Assembly: GCA_025084515.1 (NCBI GenBank)
Contig: JAJAGP010000084.1
Span: 835,778 to 899,777 of the forward strand
Source: Ancistrus triradiatus
Taxonomy: Eukaryota; Chordata; Actinopteri; Siluriformes; Loricariidae
Direction: 5' to 3'
Length of the DNA stretch: 64,000 nucleotides
The position numbers were made by a program, and so were the translations under genes. The notes beneath the pieces were generated by a model. That model made no database searches, was not told the DNA's origin, and saw only the letters and a program-made list of their open reading frames with translations. Shown here piece by piece: positions 1-13,300 of the stretch. Position 1 is the stretch's first letter, and each line of letters begins with the position of its first letter.

Positions 1-232
1 CAGAAAAAATGTTGTGTGCAATAAAACATTTTATTTATTTTTTATTTATAAAAAAGACAGTGAAAAACTGAGTAAAAACTGAGAAAAGAGTGCTAACAGA
101 CACAGTACATTTATAGCTTAAATAAATGTTCATTGAAGTTCAGCTTTTTGGTTTCTCATTTATTAATAGCAGTTTTACCAGTGGCAAAAATAATTGTGAT
201 ATCGGCATCGGCCATTAAAATACCCTTATCGG
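1..232. mobile_element. End of a hAT-like DNA transposon (truncated by the window edge)
   Basis: This is AT-rich sequence ending gccattaaaatacccttatcggtcgaccacta, which resembles the terminal sequence of fish hAT elements that carry a TCGACC motif near the end. Only one end is in view, so orientation, target duplication and coding content cannot be judged. Confidence 0.35.
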
Positions 233-1365
233 TCGACCACTAATCAAGACTGTTACGGTAAATTGGACAGTGAACACAGTGCAAATTTTCTTTGTACTTT
301 TGTCAGTAAAAGGTTCAAGAGAATGAACAGGTCACTGAATTTTCTTCATATTGCACGTCCCAGCTTTTCAGAAAGTTGGGTCAGTAAAGGCATGTTTTTG
401 TGTAAATCAGTTGTTACTTTTCGTCAGTGCAGTTTCATGCAGCAGTCTTCTGCAGTTTTAAGTTGTAATGTAAAGAAATAGCTGGATATTATGTGGGTAA
501 TAATGTTGTACAAATTTAGTAATGCCACTTAAACATACATTCATAAAGACCTTGTATGGCAAACTTGTATAGTAATGTTAGGTTGGTCATGTCTTGGATG
601 TTCAAGTACATGTGAAGTGACTGCAGGTGCATGAGATACATACAGGGGATTAGCCTCTGTTATCTGCTGTTTGAGTAGACTGTCCAACTTTAAGGATTTG
701 GCATCTGTTTTAGAAGGCCTGTAAGCTACCATTTGAGCCATGTCTTCATTCAGAACACAAATTTGGGTCTTGTCATTGTTAGAGAATCAGATCATCTAGT
801 TGTGTAAACATACTTATTAGGTCCTTTTCTCAAGTGCAAAGTGTTCTTGTTGTAAGGCAGTGTGTTTGTATGTGTGTAGACTGGTCAAGCATTAGCCCTC
901 CCAAATGACTATTTTAAATGTTTGAAGAAAAGGTCAGAGTTGAGTGTGCACTATGTCTTATGTAATGAGAGACTCCTGTGTGTTAGTTCCGCTCTGTGGG
1001 CTTTCTTGTTGCATTCATTCCTACTTTTTCTTTATCACTTTAGAGTGTTGTGAAGCTGATGCGTGGGGTACTACAGTGCATCATGCGGCAGGTATTCCAA
1101 CATATATCTGTTTTCTGTCACACCACATGATCGTCATTGAGGCATGAAACTGGAAATAAGAGCCAGTTGTGACCAAACACCAGTGTCTCAGGGCATGTTG
1201 TCATGACGTGACATTCTGTTTGCGTGTTGTATATTCTAGGAGCCTCCATCGTACATGTGTCCTCTCTTTATTTTTCGTTTTTTATGAATGAGCTGCGTAT
1301 AGCCCATGTTGTTATGTCTGCAATCTAACGGGCCCTCGTGGCTGTCTCATATGTCTGCTACGTAG
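233..1365 (+). other. phka2: phka intron, no recognised feature
   Basis: Intronic sequence upstream of the first phka exon in the window. Short open frames here have no coding character. I see no repeat family I can name. Confidence 0.5.
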
Positions 1366-4300
1366 CTGGATAAAGTAGAGAAGTTCAAGTACAGCAAGAG
1401 CACAATGGACTGCCTACATGCCAAGTACAACACCCGCACCTGTGCCATAGTGGTGGGCGATGCTGAGTGGGGTCACCTTCAGATGGATGCCACCTCGCTC
1501 TTCCTGCTCTTTCTGGCACAGATGACTGCATCGGGTATGCTGACCACTGACACGGTCACAAGGAATTTTTTTGATGTGTCACACCATATTTTCCCAGTGT
1601 ACAGCTCTATTTCTGAAGTTAAACCATTCAGACTGTGGTGAGAATTGTGTACAGTGGTACCTTGGTTCTTCGCATTACCGTATTTTTCAGACCATAAGGC
1701 ACACTTAAAATCCTTTAACTTTCTCAAAAATCGACAGTGCGCCTTAAAATGCGGTGCGTCTAATGTATGAATTATTTCTGGTAGTTCTTTTTGACCTAGA
1801 ACCGATTGTAGATGGTACCCGGCGCTCATAAATCTGTCAAAATGTTTTAGCACGGCTTTGATAAGTTACGAAGCTCACGGCAACCGTAGTGCGCAGCATA
1901 GCGGAGTAATACGGTATGTGCTTCAGCATTAGGGTACGTGCATTCATTCATTCATTTTCGAAGCGGATTTCAAACACAACGCTATCAGTCACGCAGTACA
2001 ACATGGACATAGAGCAGCTGCGAGAGAATTCAACATTAACGAATCAATGGTACGGAAGTGGAGGAAGCAAGAAGACGCCCTGCGCCAGGTAAAGACCAAA
2101 CTGAGCTTCCGATGCAACTTAAGAGTTTTGTTTCATTTAATGCGCCTTATAACCCAGTGCGCTTTATGTATGAAAATATACCCGTTAGCAGCCGATCACT
2201 GATATTGCGTCTTATAATCCGGTGCGCTTTATGGTCCGAAAAATACGGTAATTCGTTCCAGAAATTTGTCGAGAACCGAAAATGAGGAGTACAGAGTAAT
2301 TTTTTTTCCCATAAGGAATAATGTAAATTGAGTTAATCCGTTCCAGACCCCCAGAAAATCCACACTGTATAAGGAATTATATGCATTAATGGAGTTGTAT
2401 TGTACAGGTGCTCCCTGATTTAGGAAGGGGATATGTTCCAACAAATCCATCATAAGTTTAATGAGTGTTTGGTAAATTGTTTGGTTATATATTGTATGAT
2501 AGCGGAGCCTGTGATAAATAAAACTAAGTTACTCTTTAAGACAATTACATTAACCTACAGTTGGCCAAAATCATTAACACAAAGCTTATTTTATAATGAA
2601 GTGTTGGAAAAAAAATGTCATGTACTTTAGTGAGTAATGGATTGAGTGGAGTGGAGTGAGTAATCGTGAATCGAGTTTCGGCTGAGATGAGTCGCACTCG
2701 ACAGCAAGAACCGAGACCTATTTTTCTGGTCAAAATGCACCGAGAACCGAATTTGACGAGTTCCAAGTTGGTGGAGAATGGATGTTTAATCATGCGTTAA
2801 ATATAGATTGTGTTTCGTTTTTAGGTTATACAAAACGATGTCATTGTTAGTATTATTAGCTGCAAGTCCATCAGAATAGAGCAGAAGCACCAACTAAAGA
2901 CTAGCAATGAGTCATACTTAGTAATGCATTTAACAGCTTGCATTGGCATATGTAGTATATCAAATATACTGAATTATTTTATTAAGGTTTAACTCTTGAC
3001 TGATATCAGTTTATTATAAACCCCCTAGGTTTGCACATTGTGTACACCCAGGATGAAGTAGATGTGATCCAAAACCTGATGTTTTACATTGAAGCTGCTT
3101 ACAAAGTGGCGGTAAGTCTCTGTAAGTAAATGTAATGGCACCTGTAGGTTATTTGATCAATGTACATGAACATGAGCGTTCTTGTTCTCACAAGTCTACG
3201 TTTTTGCTTAATGCACTTTTTCACTGCTCAGGACTTTGGCATGTGGGAACGTGGAGACAAGACTAATCAGGGCATCCCTGAGCTAAATGCCAGCTCCATT
3301 GGAATGGCAAAAGTAAGTGTGTCTAAAGTAAGTGTGTAAGTGTGTCTGTTCGATAAAACTGGATGTCTTTGAGTGATGAACCTTAGGTATTTATGGATTT
3401 TGATTTTCATATACTTGCAACTGCTTGCCGTTTTATCATCTATGTTTTCACCTCAGTGCTGTATTTATTAATTCTATGGTGCCAAAGCTTCGTTGCTTTA
3501 TTTTGTTTTGTTTCTAATGTTCACACTAATCTGGTGAACAGAATTTTGGGCTTGTCCTTTTTGAGAAGGTTATATGTAATGCATTAGAGTTTTTCCAAAA
3601 TAAGGAGAACCAATAGGCACCGGACTCATTATATGGTTTGATTGGGATAACTTTTGTCTCATTGTCTAAATATTCTGCAGAGCTAGGCGTCCTTCTCCTC
3701 TCTGTGATTGTAAGTGATATTAGGCGTTGATAATAAATCTTCCTGAATATTAATTGTGTTGTGTAAGTGATTCAGTGGTCACAAAGGTCCAGGAGTTCAG
3801 GTACTTGGGATCAACTGTCCAATGAAATGGGGAGTGTGGAAAGGAGGTGAAGAAGAGAGTACAGGCAGGATAGTGTGGGTGGAGAAGAGTGTCAGGAGTG
3901 CTGTGTGACAAAAGGGTCGCAGCAAAAGTGAAAGGAAATTTATAAGAGAGTAGTGAGACCAGCCTTGTTGTATGGCTTAGAGACAGTGGCACTGACAAAG
4001 AGACAGGAAGCAGAGTTGGAGGTGGCAGAACTTAAGATGTTGTGGTTCTCTTTAGGAGTGTCTAGGGTGGACAGGATTAGGAATGAGATCATCAGAGGGA
4101 CAGCACAGGTTGGAAAATTGGGAGACAAAATTCGAGAGGGAAGTTTGAGATGGTTTGGACATGTGCAGAGGAGGGATAGTGGATATATTGGTAGGAGGAT
4201 GTTGGCGATGGAGCTGCCAGGCAAGAGACGGAGAGGAAGACCAAAGAGGAGTTATTTGGTTGTGGTAAATGAAGATATGCAGGGAGTTGGGGTGAGAGTA

Positions 4301-7300
4301 GAGGACGTGGAGGACAGGTGAGGTGGAAACGTTTAACTCTCGCTGTGGTGACCCCTGATAAGGGAGAAACCGGAAGAAGAAGAAGAAGAAGTGATTACTG
4401 GTTCATGTACAGCTCTGGAAAATATTATGAGACCACTCCCAACAACTTTTCTTTAAATCAACATATCGGCATGTATGGCAGCAATTCCCATTCCAGTATT
4501 TCATGACTTCCAACACCAACACACCAGGGTGCCATAGTAGCATAGTCCTTACAGCTCCAGAGTCCCCCGGACTCTGCTTGTCAAGTCAAGTCAAGTCAGA
4601 TTTATTTATATAGCGCTTTTTACAATGGAGCATTGTCTCAAAGCAACTTTACAAGTTTAGATTATCTCCTAATAACTACGTCCAATCTCAAATTGAGCAA
4701 GCCTAGGGCGACAGTGGCAAGGAAAACTCCCTAGTTCTAGGAAGAAACCCTTGGGAGGACCAAGACTCAATAAGGGACCCAACCTCCTTGGGCGGCGTAG
4801 ATGATAAATCTAAGAGCGAACTAAAGTCATGGAGTCAAAGTTTGGAATAGAATGTGAAGTATGCACATCGACATTAAGTGACCCAGGTATGATGATAAAT
4901 CTAAGAGCGAACTAAAGTCATGGAGTCAAAGTCGAATAAAATGTGAAGTATTCACATCGACATTAAGTGGCCCGGGTATGATGATAAATCGAAGAGCGAA
5001 ACTAAAGTCATGGAGTCATGGTCGAATAAAATTGGTGAATTATGCACAGTGGAGCTCCATCAGATGTAAACATCATGTGTGGGGCCGGAACTGCCGGAAC
5101 ACAGCTCGGAGAGAAAACAGAAAATGTAATTAGTTATTGATTAAGAGCACAGTGTTTATTAACAATCACTGATGCCATGTCAATCACTGATGCCAAGTGT
5201 AGCATGAGACCCCGGCAGCATTAGCTATAGCAGCATAGCTAGAAAGCTAGAAAGAGGAGAACTGGTAGGAACACACAGCCAAGAGGGATCACATGAGACA
5301 TTGGCAACCCCACGACGAGCAGAAGCAGAAGACAGCACCCAACGTCTCTGATCACCATAAGAACCTCTTTGACTATGAACCCCCAGCTCTGCCCTTATTC
5401 TAAGGCAAGGATGCATGAGTCAAGATCACGAGGACCGAAGCCTAGTTCAGCCAGACCGCCCACTTGAACACTCCCGGCTAGTGGACGAGGCAGGCAGGCC
5501 AGAACATGACTCCAGACTCCGGCCCAGCAACAACCCAAACCATGCAACCTGGTCTAAATCTAAGTCAAAGCCTGCGTAAATAAGTATGTCTTTAGCCTAG
5601 ACTTAAAACTTTGGAGGGTGTCTGAATCTCGAACGAAAGTTGGGGGGGCCATGTATGAGAAAGCCTTTCCCCCTGCTGTGACTTTTTTTAATTCTAGGAA
5701 CTAAAAGAAGTCCTGCACCCTGCGAACGAAGTAGACGAGTTGGATTGGTAAAACTCTAAGAGGTCACTCAGATAATGTGGGGCCAGGCCATATAGAGCTT
5801 TATAAGTTATAAAGAAGTATTTTGTAATCAATGCGGAATTTGACTGGTAACCAGTGCAGTGACATGATAGAACAGGAGTGATATGATCAAATTTTCTAGT
5901 TCGAGTTAGCACTCGGGCAGCTGCATTCTGAACTAACTGAAGTTTATTTTTATAGATTTACTAGAGCATCCAGTAAGTAAGGCGTTACAGTAATCCAACC
6001 TTGAGGTTATAAACGCATGAAACAAGTTTTTTTTCTGCATCATTAAAGAGAGGATATTTCTAAGTTTAGCGATATTACGTAATTGAAAGAAAGCAATTCG
6101 AGTGATTGCTGCTAATGTGCGCATCAAAGGAGAGATCTGAATCAAATGTGACCCCTAAGTTTTTTTACAGACGGACTGGGCAATACTGGACAGCCATCTA
6201 GATTTAGGATAGATGTAGCTAACCTGTCTCTCACAGCCTTTGGGTCCCACTAATAGCACCTCAGTTTTATCTGAGTAAGTAAGAGAAAATTAAATAACAT
6301 CCAATCTTTTTATTTCCTTTACACAGTCCTCGATTTTGTTGATTGTAAGGCTGTCATTAGTTTTGGCTGATATGTACAGCTGTGTATCATCTGCATAGCA
6401 GTGGAAATTAATGCCATGTTTACGAATAACTGAGCCTAGTGGCAGCATGTACAGAGAGAATAAAAGCGGCCAAGCACTGACCCCTGAGGCACGCCATACT
6501 TTTCACTTTTGAGAGCTTAGATCTTAGATTATTTATATGAACAAACTGGTACCGGTCAGTTTAAGTAGGATTTAAACCAAGAAAGATTGCTGATCCCTTA
6601 ATACCTACAGTATGTTCTAGTCTGTTTAGTAAAACATCATGATCTATAGTGTCAAAATGCTGCACTTAAATCTAACAGAACAAGAAAAGAAACACATCCC
6701 TTATCTGAGGACATTAACAAGTCATTTAGTACCCTAAGTAATGCTGTTTCAGTACTATGATGGGCCTGAAGCCAGACTGAAATGTTTCCATAAATTTCAT
6801 TCCTTTGGAGGTGACTACAGAGCTGCTGATAGACGGCTTTTTCTAAGATTTTGACAGAAACGGTAGATTTGAAATGGGTCTATAATTAGATATCACACAA
6901 GGGTCAAGATTGGCTTTTTTAATCAGTGGTTTGATAACGGCAGACTTAAAGGATTCGGGCACATAACCTAAGGTAAGGGATGAATTTAAAATAACTAACA
7001 CTGGGCTCTATAACACTAGGTAATACTTGTTTGAGTAGACGTGTAGGAATTGGATCTAACAAACATGTTGATGACTTAGACGAGCTGATCAGTGCGGATA
7101 GTTCAGTATTAGTAATTGAGGTAAAAGATTCTAATCTTGATTTACGGCTAATTGAACAGATGTCTTCACTAGTGCTGCATCTGAAAGGTTGCTGAACAGT
7201 TGGTGGTGATGTGATGAGCATTGAGTTTTAATGCCTAATGTTTTCTAACTTATCATTAAAGAAAGTCCATGAAATCATTACTGTTAAAATTACACAGAAT

Positions 7301-10300
7301 GGGAGAGTCACTTTCTGTGGGGTTTTTTTTTTTTTGTTAATTTGGAGACTGTAATTAAATAAAAATCTTGGATTATTCTTATTTTTCTCTATGATTGAAG
7401 AGAAGTATGCAGCTTTAGCTTTAGTGAGGGCATGCTTGTTACTCTGCCATGCTGTCCCTCTCCAAGCAATCTTAAACACCTCCAATTTACTATGTCTCCA
7501 CTTGTGCTCTAAATGCCGTGTTCTTTGCTTTAAGGTACGGGTGTGGTCATTATAATACCATGGTGCTAGCCTTTTTTCCCTAATACGTTTGACCCTAGCA
7601 GGGGCAGTCGTGTCCAGGGTTGAGCGAAGCACACATTCTAATTGCTCATTTACACACTCAAGATGATTTATCTCCGTAGGTGTATTAAATTTTAAGTCTG
7701 GTAGGTTTTTTTTAATAAACGCAGCTGGAGTAGCAGATGTGATAGTGCGCTTGGTGTGATAACGAGGCAAGAAGGATTTTATTTATTAGAGATAGCTCAA
7801 ATACTAAAAGATAGTGATCTGAAATCGAATCACTTTGCGGGAAAACATCAAGGTTATCTATATTGATACCAAATGTTAATATTAGATCTAAAGTATGATT
7901 ACAGCGGTGGGTTGGTCCCATCACATTCTGAGTGATACCCATGGATTCTAAGATGGGACTCGAAAGCAATTTTAAAGTGGATCCTGCTCATTGTCAAAGT
8001 GAATATTGAAATCACCTACAATTAAAGCCTTATCTGTTGACAGTAGTAAGCAGGAAAGAAAAGTTAGCAAATTCCTGAAGAAATTCTGAATAGGGACCAG
8101 GCGGGGCGGTAAATAGTGATAAGCTGAAAAGAGAGTGGTTTTTGACTTCCATAACGATGGATCAGTCACATTAAGAATCAGTATTTCAAAAGAATTAGCC
8201 TTGTAATGGGATTTAGCTGTAACACCTAACTCTTTGTCAAAAATTGTGGCTATGCCTCCCCCCCGACCATTAGGACGAGGGCGACTAGCATGACTGTATT
8301 CAGGAGGTGAGGCTTCATTTAAGGCTAAATATTCATCAGGTCTAATCCAAGTCTCAGTGAGACACAGAGCGTGTAAGCGTTTATCAGTGGATCATTTCAT
8401 TTACAATCACTGCTTTTGTTTGTAAGTGATCTAATGTTAAGTAATCCTAGCTTTAGTCTAATGTTGTTATTTCTTTGGCAGCTATCTGTGTTTATACTAA
8501 TGAGGTTATTAAAACAGACTTTTTGAGAGCGTTTACGTTTAGGGCAGATGCGGGTAACAGACACAGTTTCAATAATGTGGGTTCTGTGTGGAGTTTGCAT
8601 GTCCTCCCTGTGTCCGTGTGGGTTTTTTTGGGTTCTCTGGTTTTCTCCCACAGTCCAAATGGCCATTGATGCCAAAAGCCACCAAAATGATTACTGTCAC
8701 AACCACGGCTTTTCCTCGCCTCGTTTCCTAGCTATCATCACTCCCGCCACGTGACTCTTTATGTCACACACTGCCGATTTCCTCATTTACCATGGGCGAG
8801 TACTAGGGGAAAAATTGAAATTTGTGCTAGGGAATTGAAAAATTGAAATTCAAAATTCAGAATATGCTTTCTGCTGAATGCATATTTATGTGTGTTATCG
8901 GATTCCCATGAAAATATCATAAGTCGAACTATCATCAAATGCATGGAAAAAAACTAATAATTATGCAGGGGTCTCTTGTTTTTTTCCAGAGCTGTATAAT
9001 ACAGCATTTCTACATACATACACAATATTACACATACTTGGAGTCGATTAGTCTTTACCAGTCATAGGTCATTCCCTCCATATCTCATTTACACACACAC
9101 ACACACACACACACACTTTCCATCTCTGTCAGTGAACAGCTGAGAATGTAGCTGTGGTTTTGCATGGCAGAAATCCTCATGTGGAGGAAAACCCGTGTGA
9201 CACTGTCACTTGATCATGTAAAATCCCAACATAGCTCATGTTCACTTGAACACCAGCAAGTAAACAGGGTGGCTGTTTCTCTTGCAGTGAGACAATGTGA
9301 AAGTTACATTCTTTAATGGAAGAAGAAGTGACACTATGCTTTTTATAAATAATATATATATCACCCTGCTATTGTAATTGAAAAAAGTTTGGTCTGAGCT
9401 CCATAATGTGCAGAGTGAATAGAATAAATGCAAAATGTAGCTTTATATTTCCTTGTCAACTGTGATTTGAAAATAATCTTTGTGGCTGTAGGCAGCGCTG
9501 GAGGCCTTGGATGAACTGAATCTGTTTGGGGCTAAAGGAGGGCCAAAATCAGTGGTCCATGCTCTCCCAGATGATATCCAGCACTGTCAGGTAAGGTGCA
9601 CACTGCTGGTTAAGACTAAATGCAATTTGAGGGACATGGCCTGTAAGTTTACTTCTTTACTATTACTTTTTAAAGGATTAGTGTACTACATCTTATGTTG
9701 GAGACTTAATTAAAAAGTTCTAGTTCTGTTATTTGCATTCTGGAAGACTTTCAAGTTTTTTTGCATCAACACATTTCTGTAAGGGCAATGCTCAACGTAT
9801 TATGTTTTACCGAACTCCACATCAGGTACGCCTTGTGGAAAATAAAGGGTCATTTTTTAATTAGTGTACTTCAGCGCAAGTTATTTCTATTTTTCTGATT
9901 TTTTTTCTTCTTTTTCTCGCAGTAACATATGAAATGTTTTAATCCCTAGGCTACCTGAACCACTAACCCGCTATAACAAATGATGATTTGGAAAATAACT
10001 GAAGCAGATTGCATTCTGACACCCTCCACTTTCATTTTATTCAGTGGTTAATTGAGATAATGGTTGTTTAGTTGATATTGTAGCATTTATTGCTAGATGA
10101 TGCAAACTGTAGGACAGTAGAGAATGTGCATGGGTGTGCAGATAACTGCATATAACAGGCAGGCAGGAGAATCAATCAGAAAGTACTCTGCAGCACTATA
10201 TTGCACTGACATGATTGAAAATGGGCAGGGTTTTGAATATTCAGGAACCAGTTAAAGATTTCTCCATAAGAAGTAATGGATATTGAGCTCCCAATAATGA

Positions 10301-13300
10301 TTACCGGTAGTTTGGAATCATTTCCAATAATTAGCTACATATGGATACCAAGGCTTGACTGCACTTCATAATACTTTAATTTGTAAAATGTGTATCTATA
10401 TATCATTGCCAGTGCCTGTAAAGTTGAATTATTTAATTTCCTAGTAATGATTTTGTGATAATCTCTTTTCTGAGTTTGTGCAGTGCTGACCTACCAGGAT
10501 TTGTCTTTTTGTTGTTCTGTGTTTCAAATCCTTTGTTATTCTGTATTTGGGTATAAGTTAACTAAAACAACTTTATAGCACTTGCACTTCCTGGGACTGC
10601 TGAAGTTACCACAGAAGTTGCTAGTTCTGTTTTACACAGCTACAGTGTAATTTGTCATCGCATCCTCCATTACTTTCTGGTTCAGCTCTGAAACTTCTCA
10701 ATCCAAACACAAGCTGCAGCGCATTGTAAGAGGTAGAGAAACCACTGGATGCTGCTCTTCCCCCATCCAGACCTGTATTCATCAAGGGTGAGAAAGAGAG
10801 CAGGTAAAATCATGGCTGACCCAGTACCCCGGTTACTCTCTGATCCAGAATTCCAGCTTCAAAGCGGGAATTACCCTAAAACCTCCTGACACCTGCATAG
10901 CCTTTTTCCTCGGGCCACAGTCCTTCTAAACCAAGACTATACCTATGTCCTTTCCACAACTAATACCACATAGCACACAGCATGTCTGCACTTTTTGCAC
11001 AACATCCTGCATTCTTTCCAAGGGAACAAGAATATGTATACATGTAATTTAAATTGTGCATTGCTTTCTTATTTGTTGTTACAGCCAGTGTAGTTCTGTT
11101 ATCGTCTTGTACTTGTTGTGACACCACATCAAGTATAATTCCTTGTACACTCTGTTCTTTCATGCATTCATTTATTCATTCTGTTCATGTAACGGCTGTT
11201 TTCCCCCAGTCCATTCTTAGCTCCATGTTGCCAAGAGCTTCCACGTCAAAAGAAGTAGATGCTGGTGTTCTTTCAATTATCTCCTACCCAGCCTTTGCTG
11301 TAGAGGACATGGAACTAGTCAACATCACCAAGGAAGAAATAATTTCCAAGTTACAGGTTGAATCTATAGTTCATTTATATTTCATATTGTCTGGCGCATA
11401 TGATGGTGTATTTACATCCCCCTGTTTGTAATGCTATTCTATTTATACCCTGTAGGGGCGATACGGGTGCTGTCGGTTTCTCAGAGATGGACATAAAACT
11501 CCTAAAGAGGTACACAAATGATGTATGAGTACTTATTGTATTTGCATAGCTTTTATTGATTAAGTCTAGTTTTGTTCAGGCTATAAATTGTGCTTGTTAC
11601 TTATTCTGGTTACCTTATGATTTAACTGTAAATAATGTACTTTTTATGTTTTAACACCACATTTCTGGTCAGTGTCATGGGGTCTCCAGCACCTACTTTG
11701 GAGATATGGTGCCAGGATAAGCATGTCCTTGATGGGACATCTTTTGGGACCATTTATCCAGCCTCCTCATCTTCAGCCAGAGCTGGTCATGTCTGGATGT
11801 GATGTCTGACCTGGCCTGAAGGCACTGGCAGGACCACTCGAGCGCCCAAATCTAGATGATAATAATGGTTCTAAATGCCAGAAGACTTTGATAATGCTGT
11901 GCCACCTCTGTCATTTTGTTGTTGTATTTTTGTTCCTTATTCTGGTCTGGGAGTGTTTATGTTCTGAAAATTCTCAAGTCAGTGTATTTAAGGAAGGAAT
12001 TGATAATTAAGGAATAATGGCTGATCTATGATTAGGGGAGTCACAGTGTTCCGGGTACCACTGTTTTAAGCCACAGTCTTGGGTGTCCCACCACATACTC
12101 TTATCTGTACCTTATCCCCAGGACCCCAACAGGCTGTATTATGAATCTGCTGAGCTGAAACTGTTTGAAAACATTGAATGCGAGTGGCCTCTCTTCTGGA
12201 CCTACCTGATCTTGGATGGCATCTTTATAAACAGCCCAGAGCAGGTAAAGCACTTTCTTTTAAAGAAAAGTACACACACAACCATCAGAGAGCAGTCATT
12301 CATTATTCATTATTTCTTATGTGAAAAGGAATACCTCATTTTGGCTTTTTCAAAAGGCTTTATACTTTCATTTACAGTGGTGTGAAAAAGTGTTTGCAGA
12401 AATTTAGATACCGGTGATTGAGTACTGAAGTTTAACTGTAAATGAAGATCAATTTTTGCTTTGTTAAATAACACTCCTTATATAATGGGTTCCTTCAGGT
12501 GCAGGAGTACAGAGAAGCACTGGACGGTATACTTATCAAAAAGAAAGATGGGATACGTCTGCTGCCCGAGCTCTACAGTGTCCCTCCTGATCGGGTAAGA
12601 GCAGTAACAGAACATTTGTAAAACTTGACTAGAGAATGGCATGTAATTAATGTAAATCAGATAATTCTCCTAGGTGGATGAAGAGTATATGAACCCTCAT
12701 TCAGTGGAGAGGATCCCAATGGGCAAGTGCCCACTGCAGTGGGGCCAGTCACTCTACATCCTGGGAAGCCTGCTGGCAGAGGTGAGAGCCCACACACTGT
12801 ACATCATTATCCACTGTCATCTGTAATAGATGTGGAGAAATAGTCTTTATTGCTTTTATGCCATTAAATGTAGCTGTTACTTTTTTGTCTGGGCAAATGC
12901 AAAAAAATTGCTCAGGGCTTCCTTGCTCCTGGAGAAATAGACCCCCTCAACCGCCGGTTCTCTACCATCCCCAAACCAGATGTGGTTGTCCAAGGTTAGC
13001 CTGAATAAATATTTCCTACTCTGTAAGGCAGTCAATATTAGGATCTTCTGAATTTTAAAACGGTAGTTGTTTGTCCTTGGCAGTGTGCATTCTGGCAGAA
13101 AATGATGTCATTAAGGCATTGCTGGTGAAGAATGGGATAGAGGTGGAGACAGTGGCTGACATACACCCCATCAGAGTTCAGCCGTCTCGAGTACTTAGTC
13201 ACATTTATGCTAAACTTGGTAAGAGCCAGTCACTATTGTTATAGAAATCTTCCAGTAGATCAGATCATCATTAGTATTTCTATGTTTTTCTTGTTGCATA

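Larger units (their letters stand above)
4520..8660 (+). repeat. SINE-like tRNA-derived repeat interrupted by a LINE
   Basis: The left half (about 4520-4576, gggtgccatagtagcatag and onward) resembles a tRNA-type head. The right half (about 8586-8660, gtgtggagtttgcatgtcct and ttctcccacagtccaaa) is the body of a common fish repeat also present at 50885-51128 in reverse. Together they read as one repeat split by the LINE. The left half is weakly conserved. Confidence 0.45.
4410..8994. mobile_element. Tc1-like element split by later insertions
   Basis: The left terminus cagctctggaaaatatta at 4410 is preceded by TA (4408-4409). The matching inverted terminus ttttttccagagctg ends at 8994 and is followed by TA (8995-8996). 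The element's own sequence is only the outer few hundred bases; the centre is a SINE-like repeat and a LINE. No transposase frame survives. Confidence 0.6.
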
